Positions 1 through 5,771 of a DNA stretch of 5,771 nt are shown here, piece by piece. Under the pieces are notes generated by a model. That model did not search any database. It was not told the origin of the DNA and saw only the letters and a list, made by a program, of their open reading frames with translations. Within the stretch, counting starts at the first letter, position 1. Each line of letters begins with the position of its first letter. The stretch spans positions 1-5,771 of the forward strand of contig JAUVUS010000182.1 in assembly GCA_030600865.1 (NCBI GenBank). The letters are read 5' to 3'. The position numbers and the translations under genes were made by a program. The DNA is from Bacteroidales bacterium (GTDB lineage: Bacteria; Bacteroidota; Bacteroidia; Bacteroidales; UBA12077).

Positions 1-2
1 AT

Positions 3-1718
3 AGAAACATAGGCAATTATTCAAGATCTATTGAATATTTTGAAAAAGGATTAGAACTTTCAACTGAAATATCGATGAAAGATTATATATCTTGTAATTA
101 CGAAGCATTATCAGGAGTGTATGAGGAGATGGGAAAATACTCTGATGCACTTAATTATTATAAAGAGTATGCGGTTATAAAAGATTCTCTGTTTAACGAG
201 GAAAAATACAAACAAATTGGAGAACTGGAAGCTCAGTTTCAAACGGCACGGCACAAAAAAGAGATAGAATTTTTAAAACTGGATCAGGAATTACAAGAAT
301 CAAAACTAAAGAAAAAAGAAACACAAAATCTTATATTAATTTTTAGTTCCTTATTGGCTTTTTTTATTGCTTTTGCACTGTTTCTTTTTGGCAGAGCGCA
401 AAAAGGATTGTCAGGAAAACTTCAAACTGAAATTGAAGAACGAATGAAAACCGAGGTGCAACTGAATAAAATAAAAGGAGAACTTGAAATAAGAGTTAAA
501 GAACGAACTGTAGATATTGAAGAAACAAATAGGAAATTGCTTCATGAGATCGAAGAGCATAAAAAGACCATGATAAACCTTGAAATTTCGAAAAACAAAG
601 CTGAAGAAGCAGATAGGTTAAAATCAACCTTTTTAGCAAACATATCGCACGAAGTGCGTACTCCAATGAATGCAATTAGCGGGTATTCTCAAATGATGGC
701 ATATGATAATATAACATCTCAAAAACGAAGAGAGTATATTGATTTAGTTCAGGAAGGATGTAATAGTCTTACTAATTTAATCGACGATATTGTTGACTTT
801 GCAGCTATTGAATCAGGGCAGACAAAAGTTGAGAAGAAAGAATTTAATCCTCATCCTATATTGGAGTTTTTATATGATCATTATACAGATAAACTAGTTA
901 AAATGAATAAAGAAGCTCTTGTATTAGCTTATGCTAATGAAAACAAAGAGAACGATTTAGTTATAAATACTGACCCATCGCGATTTAAACAAATACTTTC
1001 AATATTAATTGATAATGCAATAAAATTTACAGAAAAAGGTCATGTCGAATTTGGCTTTATCCATCCGAACGAAAAAGAGATTCAATTTTATGTAAGAGAT
1101 ACTGGTATTGGAATTGATGAAAAGTATCATGATTTGATTTTTGAACGATTCAGGCAGGTTGACGAGAGTACAACTAAAAAATATGGTGGTGCCGGGATTG
1201 GTTTATCAGTTGCAAAAAAATTAGTGGAATTATTAGATGGTAATATCTTGTTAGAATCAACATCAGGGGAAGGAACATCCTTTTTCTTTAATTTACCTTA
1301 TAATTCAGATGAAAGTGTTTCTGAAGATTTAACACAACCAAATCAATTTAACTGGAAAAATAAAGTGATACTTATCACAGAAGATAAAAAAATAAATTTC
1401 GATTTGATTAAAGAAACATTAAGTATTACCAATGTTAATCTTATATGGGCTAAAAATGGAGAAGAGGCTTTAAAGTTTGTTGAAACTAATAAAAGTATTG
1501 ATCTTATACTAATGGACATACAAATGCCTGTTATGGATGGTTATGAATGCACCAAACGCATTAAAGAAATAACTAAAAATATCCCAATTATAGCACAAAC
1601 TGCTTATGCCTTACCACAAGATAGTTATAAATGCTTCGATGCTGGTTGTGATGACTATATTGCAAAACCAATTTCGCTAAATCAGTTTTTAATTAAGCTT
1701 AATAAATATTTATCATGA
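3..1718 (+). CDS. TPR-containing hybrid sensor histidine kinase (5' end outside window)
   Basis: Membrane-bound sensor kinase that should autophosphorylate on His and pass the phosphate to its own C-terminal receiver, then to an unseen Hpt protein or regulator. The frame is open to the window edge; the first ATG is at 75, but upstream codons continue a TPR-like helix pair (NIGNYSRSIEYFEKGLEL), so that ATG is probably internal. Numbering from it: a second TPR-like repeat at about 9-42, a charged helix at 43-84, one membrane segment at 86-105, and a coiled coil at about 110-185. The HisKA H-box (ISHEVRTP) has phospho-acceptor H192. The HATPase_c domain (about 295-412) has N-box N314, DTGIGI at 342-347, FERFRQ at 356-361, and GGAGIGL at 371-377. 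The receiver (about 430-546) has acidic pair E436/D437, phospho-acceptor D481, T509 and K531. The acidic pocket reads TED rather than the usual VDD. No PAS domain or DNA-binding output is visible. By analogy with the family the TPR part is probably periplasmic, but the signal peptide is not in view. The kinase call is firm; ligand and target are unknown. Confidence 0.95.
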   Translation, partial: RNIGNYSRSIEYFEKGLELSTEISMKDYISCNYEALSGVYEEMGKYSDALNYYKEYAVIKDSLFNEEKYKQIGELEAQFQTARHKKEIEFLKLDQELQESKLKKKETQNLILIFSSLLAFFIAFALFLFGRAQKGLSGKLQTEIEERMKTEVQLNKIKGELEIRVKERTVDIEETNRKLLHEIEEHKKTMINLEISKNKAEEADRLKSTFLANISHEVRTPMNAISGYSQMMAYDNITSQKRREYIDLVQEGCNSLTNLIDDIVDFAAIESGQTKVEKKEFNPHPILEFLYDHYTDKLVKMNKEALVLAYANENKENDLVINTDPSRFKQILSILIDNAIKFTEKGHVEFGFIHPNEKEIQFYVRDTGIGIDEKYHDLIFERFRQVDESTTKKYGGAGIGLSVAKKLVELLDGNILLESTSGEGTSFFFNLPYNSDESVSEDLTQPNQFNWKNKVILITEDKKINFDLIKETLSITNVNLIWAKNGEEALKFVETNKSIDLILMDIQMPVMDGYECTKRIKEITKNIPIIAQTAYALPQDSYKCFDAGCDDYIAKPISLNQFLIKLNKYLS

Positions 1719-1719
1719 A

Positions 1720-1742
1720 AAAAGCCCCGAAAAGGGGCTTTT
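1720..1742. terminator. Bidirectional intrinsic terminator between kinase gene and kdsA
   Basis: A perfect 9-bp stem (1720-1728 with 1734-1742, AAAAGCCCC against GGGGCTTTT) closes a 5-base loop. It starts two bases after the kinase stop codon. On the plus strand it ends in only four Ts. On the minus strand it is followed by an unbroken run of six Ts (complement of 1718-1723), which overlaps the kinase stop codon. It can therefore end the kinase transcript and also the convergent rarA-kdsA transcript. The latter would then carry an approximately 220-base 3' untranslated region, since no better minus-strand terminator was found nearer to kdsA. Confidence 0.85.
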
Positions 1743-1961
1743 AATTAAATATAGAAATCCACGTTCTCAAAGTGTGGTTATGGTAAATTGGCTATGCCTT
1801 ATAATGTTAACATTTTTGGAAAATTGGAATTTAGCAAAGCGATCTCACGTAAGTAATAATGGAATGTTGTAGTGGTATTTTTCCAATCATCCATGCTAAA
1901 ATATATCAGGTTGACCTTATTTTATATTTTTCACTAAATTAGTGGTAGTAGATTTTACTTT
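1743..1961. other. Convergent intergenic spacer with a short protein-like minus-strand frame
   Basis: No confident gene lies here. On the minus strand, 1894 down to 1799 reads ATG to TAA for 31 residues (begins MDDWKNTTTTFHYYL, ends PKMLTL). The same frame stays open upstream to about 1922 (reading KVNLIYFS before the Met) and reads on after the stop with further stops. Its composition looks more like real protein than a random AT-rich frame, so it may be a decayed gene, a small protein, or part of a dispersed intergenic repeat. A plus-strand frame of 30 codons (1780-1872) overlaps it and looks less protein-like. A 13-base palindrome (CACTAAATTAGTG, 1932-1944) is not followed by Ts on the minus strand and is not a convincing kdsA terminator. 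Confidence 0.4.
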
Positions 1962-2780
1962 TTATAGTCTTGTTATTGTTTTTCTTATTTCAAGTAAATT
2001 GTAAAGTAATTTCTCTAAATAGTTTAAATGAAGCATATTAGCTCCATCTGATTTTGCATTTGCAGGATCAGGATGTGTTTCTACAAAAATGCCATCAACG
2101 CCAACTGCAATACCGGCTCGTGCTACAGTTTCAATTAAATCAGGTCTTCCACCGGTAACTCCCGAAGCTTGATTAGGTTGTTGTAAGCTATGTGTTATAT
2201 CTAACACAACCGGATAACCAAATTTTTGCATTTCAGGAATTCCGCGATAATCAACTATTAAATCCTGATAACCAAACATTGTACCACGATCTGTAATCAT
2301 AACCTTCTCATTTCCTGACTCTAATACTTTATCAACTGCAAATTTCATTGAAGCTGGTGCTAAAAACTGACCTTTCTTGATATTAACAATTTTTCCTGTT
2401 TTAGCTGCAGCTACCAATAAGCTTGTCTGTCGACATAAAAAAGCAGGTATTTGTAGAATATCAACATATTCAGCTGCCATTGCAGCATCTTCCTCGGTAT
2501 GAATGTCGGTTACAATTGGAACTTTTAATTGCTCGCGAACTTTTCCCAGAATTCGTAATGCTTTAATATCTCCAATACCAGTAAAAGAATCTAATCTTGA
2601 ACGGTTAGCTTTTCTGAATGACGCCTTAAAAATAAAAGGTATTTGCAGCTTATTGGTAATTTCAATAACCTTTTCAGCTATTTGAAAAACATTTTCTTCA
2701 TTTTCAACAACGCAAGGACCTGCTAATAAAAAGAAATTCTCTTTATCAGTATTCTTTATGAAAGGTATATTTTCTATCAT
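1962..2780 (-). CDS. kdsA: 3-deoxy-8-phosphooctulonate synthase (KDO-8-P synthase)
   Basis: Cytoplasmic enzyme that condenses phosphoenolpyruvate with D-arabinose 5-phosphate to give KDO-8-phosphate, the precursor of the KDO sugars linking lipid A to the LPS core (EC 2.5.1.55). The 272-residue length is normal for a single TIM-barrel domain. Diagnostic stretches are AGPC (20-23), FKASFRKANRS (51-61, substrate binding), IPAFLCRQT (111-119), NIKKGQFLAP (133-142), TDRGTMFGY (163-171), DITHSLQ (194-200), and VETHPDP (233-239). C23, H197, E234 and D245 align with the four metal ligands of the Aquifex aeolicus enzyme, placing this in the metal-dependent class; the E. coli type has Asn at the Cys position. 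The ATG at 2780 gives the usual short lead before AGPC, with no Shine-Dalgarno motif. It lies 40 bases downstream of rarA on the same strand and is probably co-transcribed. No kdsB, kdsC or kdsD is in view. Confidence 0.97.
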   Translation of the reverse strand: MIENIPFIKNTDKENFFLLAGPCVVENEENVFQIAEKVIEITNKLQIPFIFKASFRKANRSRLDSFTGIGDIKALRILGKVREQLKVPIVTDIHTEEDAAMAAEYVDILQIPAFLCRQTSLLVAAAKTGKIVNIKKGQFLAPASMKFAVDKVLESGNEKVMITDRGTMFGYQDLIVDYRGIPEMQKFGYPVVLDITHSLQQPNQASGVTGGRPDLIETVARAGIAVGVDGIFVETHPDPANAKSDGANMLHLNYLEKLLYNLLEIRKTITRL

Positions 2781-2820
2781 ACTTATTTATTATTTATTAA
2801 ATACTGTAATGATCACAAAA
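2781..2820 (-). other. Short rarA-kdsA intergenic gap
   Basis: Forty AT-rich bases separate the rarA stop from the kdsA start on the minus strand. No stem followed by Ts and no TAnnTTTG element is visible in it, which favours read-through from rarA into kdsA. The bases directly before the kdsA ATG (minus strand AATAAATAAGT) lack a Shine-Dalgarno motif, as is usual in Bacteroidota. Confidence 0.5.
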
Positions 2821-4110
2821 TTAATAATTATATTTTCCTTTCCATTGATTTTGTAATCGTTTTAATATTTCAGTTTCTTTCGAGTTGTTCTGGGGCTGAT
2901 AAATGAGATTTTGTTTTATTGCTTCAGGCATAAAATTGTCCTGTACAAAATTACCTTCATAGCTATGAGCATATTTATAATCTTTGCCATATCCAATATC
3001 TTTCATAAGTTTGGTTGGAGCATTTCTTATATGTAATGGTACAGGTAAATCGCCTGTTTGACGTACAAGCTTTTGGGCATCATTTATTGCCTGGTAAGCA
3101 GAGTTGCTTTTAGGTGATGTTGCAAGATATATAGTTGCTTCTGACAAAATAATTCGTGATTCGGGCCAGCCAATTTTATTTACAGCATCGAAACAATTAT
3201 TTGCGAGTAATAAAGCATTGGGATTAGCCAATCCAATGTCTTCCGATGCAAGTATCAGTAAACGGCGAGCTATAAACTTAGGGTCTTCGCCTCCTTCAAT
3301 CATCCTGGCAAGCCAATAAACAGCTGCATTTGGATCGCTACCACGTATCGATTTTATAAATGCTGAAATAATATCGTAATGTTGTTCTCCATTTTTATCA
3401 TATGTAGCTATGTTTTGTTGTAAAATATCTATAACAATATCATTAGTAATTGTAATCTTCTTATTGGATTTAGCTTTTTCGGTATTTACTACCAATTCAA
3501 GAATATTATATAATTTTCGTGCATCGCCACCTGAAAATCTAAGAAGCGATTCATATTCCTTTATTTTTATATTTAGCTCTTTAAGATATTTATCTTCCTT
3601 TATAGCTCTGTTTAAAAGTTCAATTAAATCATCTTTTTCTAATGATTTAAGAATATAAACCTGCGTACGTGAAAGGAGTGGAGATATTACTTCAAACGAA
3701 GGGTTCTCAGTTGTAGCTCCGATTAATATAATTATTCCCTGCTCAACAGCTGATAATAGAGAATCTTGTTGTGATTTGTTAAAACGATGAATTTCATCAA
3801 TAAAAAGTATTGGGTTAGGAGCATCAAAGAATTGTTGTTTTTTTGCTTTTGCTATCGTTTCTCGTACATCTTTAACTCCTGAATGTACCGCACTTAATGT
3901 GGAGAATGGCCTGTTTTGTTGATTGGCAATAATTTTAGCTAATGTTGTCTTACCAACACCAGGAGGTCCCCAAAGTATAAACGATGGAATATTTCCAGAT
4001 TCTATAGCTTTTCGTAAAATTGCATTTTCTCCCACCAAATGTTTCTGGCCAATATATTCATCCAGGGTTTTAGGCCTCATTCTATCAGCTAATGGTTGAT
4101 TAATTGCCAT
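2821..4110 (-). CDS. rarA: Replication-associated recombination protein A (AAA+ ATPase, RarA/MgsA)
   Basis: Homologue of E. coli RarA (MgsA), yeast Mgs1 and human WRNIP1: a clamp-loader-like ATPase acting at stalled forks and single-strand gaps, where the family interacts with SSB. At 429 residues it is full length. The N-terminus [17 protein letters not shown] (6-22) is the family opening and supports the ATG at 4110. Walker A is GPPGVGKTT (48-56), Walker [11 protein letters not shown] (101-110) with D105/E106, the sensor-1 region GATTENPS (131-138), the arginine finger in LLSRTQ (R148), and sensor 2 GGDARK (194-199). The C-terminal family domain follows: [24 protein letters not shown] (split here by position, 237-260), then [10 protein letters not shown] (268-277) and ASEDIGLA (288-295), then [12 protein letters not shown] (358-369). 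All catalytic residues are present. It is the upstream gene of a likely two-gene unit with kdsA. The pairing looks like chance neighbourhood rather than shared function. Confidence 0.97.
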   Translation of the reverse strand: MAINQPLADRMRPKTLDEYIGQKHLVGENAILRKAIESGNIPSFILWGPPGVGKTTLAKIIANQQNRPFSTLSAVHSGVKDVRETIAKAKKQQFFDAPNPILFIDEIHRFNKSQQDSLLSAVEQGIIILIGATTENPSFEVISPLLSRTQVYILKSLEKDDLIELLNRAIKEDKYLKELNIKIKEYESLLRFSGGDARKLYNILELVVNTEKAKSNKKITITNDIVIDILQQNIATYDKNGEQHYDIISAFIKSIRGSDPNAAVYWLARMIEGGEDPKFIARRLLILASEDIGLANPNALLLANNCFDAVNKIGWPESRIILSEATIYLATSPKSNSAYQAINDAQKLVRQTGDLPVPLHIRNAPTKLMKDIGYGKDYKYAHSYEGNFVQDNFMPEAIKQNLIYQPQNNSKETEILKRLQNQWKGKYNY

Positions 4111-4222
4111 ATATAATTTACTTATAAAGTTTTTATGTTATGATTCATGCAAACATTTTTTAAATAATAGCGTACAATTAAGGAAATTTGTTGAACATTT
4201 AAAAGGCTTTTCCTATTTTTAT

Positions 4223-4230
4223 CAAACGTA
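4223..4230 (-). promoter_or_regulatory. Candidate Bacteroidota -7 promoter element for rarA-kdsA
   Basis: On the minus strand this reads TACGTTTG, an exact match to the Bacteroidota sigma-70-type -7 consensus TAnnTTTG. Transcription would start near 4217 and give a leader of about 107 bases before the rarA ATG. The -33 partner (TTTG about 19-21 bases further upstream, near plus 4250-4255) is not recognisable; the minus strand there is TTAATATT. The call rests on the -7 match and position only. A weaker element, minus-strand AATGTTTG at 4150-4157, is nearer the gene. Confidence 0.4.
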
Positions 4231-4264
4231 AATAATGAAAATCACTTAATATTAAATTAATTGA

Positions 4265-4321
4265 AACATCCATACATTAATGTACATACAATGGTATGAC
4301 TATAACATGGATGTTCCATGT
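4265..4321. repeat. Overlapping inverted repeats upstream of the barrel protein gene
   Basis: A 7-bp inverted repeat with a 3-base centre (ACATGGA-TGT-TCCATGT, 4305-4321) lies 108 bases before the start at 4430. Its left arm and centre (ATGGATGTT, 4307-4315) are also the exact reverse complement of 4265-4273 (AACATCCAT). The two pairings exclude one another in single-stranded nucleic acid. Between the arms lie a 10-base palindrome (ACATTAATGT, 4274-4283) and an overlapping 8-base palindrome (ATGTACAT, 4280-4287). There is no T-run after the hairpin, so it is not an intrinsic terminator. It could be a dimeric regulator's operator or a structured leader. No known riboswitch was recognised. Confidence 0.5.
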
Positions 4322-4332
4322 GATAATTGAAA

Positions 4333-4435
4333 ATAAATTATAAACACATGAAACCTTTACGATGTTTTTTGCATCTTAATATAATAACATTGAATAGTAT
4401 TAAATTAATAACCTATAAATTATAAACATATGAAA
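4333..4435 (+). repeat. 21-base direct repeat duplicating the translation start region
   Basis: Positions 4333-4353 and 4415-4435 agree at 20 of 21 bases (ATAAATTATAAACA, then C or T, then ATGAAA), 82 bases apart. The second copy contains the start codon of the barrel gene. The first copy carries its own ATG at 4348, which opens a 25-codon frame in another phase (begins MKPLRCFLHLN). That frame stops with TAA at 4423-4425, inside the second copy and four bases before the real ATG. Whether the upstream frame is translated cannot be told from sequence. Its lysine-poor hydrophobic content fits no leader-peptide class known to me. Confidence 0.6.
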
Positions 4436-5557
4436 AGGAACAATTCTCTTTTACGACTTTTGACAATCTCAATTATGTTATTGTTTACAACAACTGTATT
4501 CGCTCAATTTGGAGACCTTGGAAAGGTATTATCCACAGGTACAGATGATGCAGAAAAAATATTTGAAGCATATCTTTCGCCTTATGCAAATGGAATGGGA
4601 GCCGGATTAAGTGCCGGGTGGTATAATATGGCTAAAGCACATAAATTAGGAGGTTTTGACCTTACTGTATCTTTTAATTTAGCAATAATTCCTACATCCG
4701 CTAAAAGTTATAATGCAGAAGATATAAATCTTGGTGATCCGGACGACCCTGATTTAACAGTAGTAATTGAACCGGGAAGTTCGCCTACAGCGGCTGGTTC
4801 AAAAGATCCCGGTCAACAAGTTACTTATTACCAAAATATACTTGGAACAGATGTTCCTTTTACTCAACTCAATTTACCTCAGGGTACAGGGTTTGGATAT
4901 ACACCGACACCAGTGGTTCAGTTAGGTGTTGGTTTGGTAAAAGAAACTGATTTACAGTTTCGTTATTCACCGGATATAGAGTGGGGAAACGGAAGTAAAA
5001 TGGGATTGTGGGGTGTTGGATTAAAGCACAGTATAAAACAATGGATTCCTGCTCTAAAAAAAATCCCTGTTTTTGATTTGTCTTTACAGGGCGGATATAC
5101 AAAGCTTAGTATGACGTCAGATTTAAATTTCCAACCTTCTTTTTATGAAAGTTTTCCTTCTATTGTTATTGTTCCTACTATTGATCCAAATTATTATTCT
5201 AATCAAAAGTTATTATTAGATGTTAGTAATTTTACAGCTAATGTAATATTCTCAGGTGATTTTAAAATAATTTGCCTTTATGGAGGTGTTGGTATTAGTA
5301 ATTCTAAAAGCAATTTGAAACTACAAGGCAATTATCCAGTACCTTATTTTGTGGGTAATGAAATAAGAATATCAGATCAAAATCCTGATAATACTGATCC
5401 AATTGATATTACTATAGAAAGTGCTGATGGTAGTGCAACAAAACCTCGCTTTAATGCAGGTTTTAGATTAAAGTTTGCTGTAGTTACGATAAACTTTGAT
5501 TATACATATGCAAATTATTCAATTGCAAGCGCAGGTCTTGGTGTAAGCTTTAGATAA
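4430..5557 (+). CDS. Secreted, probable outer-membrane beta-barrel protein of unknown function
   Basis: The 375-residue product starts with a clear signal peptide: MKR at the front, a hydrophobic core at 10-23, and likely cleavage after VFA (A25, before Q26). The mature protein is rich in alternating hydrophobic and polar strands with Gly and aromatic residues: FDLTVSFNLAIIP (76-88), PVVQLGVGLV (161-170), TDLQFRYS (173-180), GLWGVGLKHSI (192-202), VFDLSLQGGYTKLS (214-227), and a run of strands from 341 to the end. It ends in GLGVSFR, with the penultimate Phe typical of a barrel's last strand. Two polar, Asp/Pro-rich segments (about 95-135 and 314-338) look like surface loops. The conserved-looking opening DAEKIFEAYLSPYANGMG (40-57) and GWYNMAKAHKLGGFDL recalls uncharacterised Bacteroidota proteins I associate from memory with DUF6588; this is unverified. 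It appears to be a single-gene unit with its own terminator. No TonB box or SusD-like partner is present. Export is well supported, barrel topology moderately, and substrate is unknown. Confidence 0.85.
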   Translation: MKRNNSLLRLLTISIMLLFTTTVFAQFGDLGKVLSTGTDDAEKIFEAYLSPYANGMGAGLSAGWYNMAKAHKLGGFDLTVSFNLAIIPTSAKSYNAEDINLGDPDDPDLTVVIEPGSSPTAAGSKDPGQQVTYYQNILGTDVPFTQLNLPQGTGFGYTPTPVVQLGVGLVKETDLQFRYSPDIEWGNGSKMGLWGVGLKHSIKQWIPALKKIPVFDLSLQGGYTKLSMTSDLNFQPSFYESFPSIVIVPTIDPNYYSNQKLLLDVSNFTANVIFSGDFKIICLYGGVGISNSKSNLKLQGNYPVPYFVGNEIRISDQNPDNTDPIDITIESADGSATKPRFNAGFRLKFAVVTINFDYTYANYSIASAGLGVSFR

Positions 5558-5711
5558 AATGCAATTTTTATAAAATATAGTAGAAAAATTATTGTCAAAT
5601 TTTAAATGACTAAAATGAACTAAAATACTTAATTATCAAGTATTTATTTAAAATTTTAGATATTTATAAGTATTTTTAAATTATGGTCGTCAAGATCGTT
5701 CAAATAACATT
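5558..5711 (+). other. AT-rich 3' untranslated stretch
   Basis: About 154 bases lie between the stop codon at 5557 and the terminator. They hold an 8-bp hairpin (5623-5630 with 5638-5645, AAATACTT against AAGTATTT, 7-base loop). A second copy of the right arm, AAGTATTT, is at 5668-5675. No T-run follows this stem closely enough to make a good terminator. No coding frame or promoter consensus was found. Confidence 0.4.
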
Positions 5712-5741
5712 AAGCCCGGAAATAAATTCCCGGGCTTTTTT
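5712..5741 (+). terminator. Intrinsic terminator of the barrel protein gene
   Basis: An 8-bp GC-rich stem (AAGCCCGG 5712-5719 with CCGGGCTT 5730-5737) has a 10-base AT-rich loop. It runs into six Ts at 5736-5741. On the opposite strand only two Ts follow, so it is oriented for plus-strand transcription. It lies 154 bases past the stop codon at 5557 and no gene intervenes, so it most likely ends that gene's transcript. About 30 bases after it (5742-5771) hold nothing recognisable. Confidence 0.85.
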
Positions 5742-5771
5742 AATGGCTTAATAGTTGGTTTTCTATTTTGC

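Larger units (their letters stand above)
4111..4429. other. Divergent intergenic region between rarA and the barrel protein gene
   Basis: This 319-base, very AT-rich stretch must hold the promoters for both flanking genes. Seen in it: a perfect minus-strand -7 element at 4223-4230, a cluster of dyad symmetries at 4261-4322, and a 21-base direct repeat whose second copy spans the start codon at 4430. For the plus-strand gene I found no clean promoter. Two weak candidates are TTTG at 4187-4190 with TATTTTTA at 4214-4221, and TTTG at 4368-4371 with TAGTATTA at 4395-4402. Both have 23-base spacers, longer than the usual 19-21, and imperfect -7 elements. A 25-codon frame (4348-4425) is the only upstream reading frame of note. 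Confidence 0.6.

Noticed and set aside
1780..1872. Plus-strand 30-codon frame in the convergent spacer
   Set aside because: It lies after the kinase terminator with no promoter, and the overlapping minus-strand frame looks more protein-like.
1932..1944. Palindrome CACTAAATTAGTG near the kdsA 3' end as a terminator
   Set aside because: The stem is AT-rich and short, and on the minus strand it is followed by As rather than Ts.
2503..2685. Plus-strand open frame of 60 codons
   Set aside because: It lies wholly inside kdsA on the opposite strand, shows no protein features of its own, and is a shadow of the conserved enzyme.
3104..3658. Two plus-strand open frames (71 and 82 codons)
   Set aside because: Both are antisense to conserved parts of rarA and have no plausible start context or family resemblance.
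4305..4321. Hairpin as a terminator for either divergent gene
   Set aside because: It has no T-run on either strand and lies upstream of both genes, so an operator or leader role is more reasonable.
4869..5102. Minus-strand open frame of 77 codons
   Set aside because: It is antisense to the barrel protein gene, whose signal peptide and strand pattern make it the real coding frame.
5623..5675. Repeated AAGTATTT units as a CRISPR-like or iteron array
   Set aside because: There are only two copies of an 8-base AT-rich word with no regular spacer, within what low-complexity sequence produces.
1..5771. tRNA, rRNA, insertion sequence, CRISPR array or known riboswitch
   Set aside because: By eye I found no cloverleaf with a conserved T-loop, no transposase or terminal inverted repeats with target duplication, no regular repeat array and no recognisable riboswitch core.

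Overview
The window looks like chromosomal DNA from a low-GC member of the Bacteroidota. Four things point there. The start codons are preceded by AT-rich sequence without Shine-Dalgarno motifs. A perfect match to the Bacteroidota -7 promoter element (TAnnTTTG) lies upstream of rarA. The first gene has the TPR/membrane/hybrid histidine kinase architecture common in that phylum. The last gene is an outer-membrane-type protein with Bacteroidota character. This assignment is inferred from style, not from a database match.

Layout: (1) Positions 3-1718 (+) hold the 3' part of a hybrid sensor histidine kinase gene. Its reading frame is open to the window edge, so the true start lies outside. (2) A 9-bp GC-rich hairpin at 1720-1742 sits directly on its stop codon and can work as a terminator in both directions. 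(3) A 220-base convergent spacer (1743-1961) has no confident gene but contains a short protein-like frame on the minus strand. (4) Two minus-strand genes are probably co-transcribed: rarA (also called mgsA; AAA+ replication-associated ATPase, 4110 to 2821), then 40 bases, then kdsA (KDO-8-phosphate synthase, 2780 to 1962). (5) The 319-base divergent spacer 4111-4429 holds a good -7 element for rarA, a cluster of inverted repeats, and a 21-base near-exact duplication of the start region of the next gene. (6) Positions 4430-5557 (+) encode a secreted, probably outer-membrane beta-barrel protein of unknown function. It is followed by an AT-rich 3' untranslated stretch and a strong intrinsic terminator at 5712-5741.

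The genes do not form one evident pathway. The kinase is a phosphorelay sensor, kdsA feeds the inner core of lipopolysaccharide, rarA acts at stalled replication forks, and the last gene makes a cell-surface protein. I see no mobile element, CRISPR array, tRNA, rRNA, or clear novel multi-gene system. The parts most worth a second look are non-coding: the duplicated start region with its small upstream frame, the overlapping dyads before the barrel gene, and the protein-like remnant between the convergent genes.
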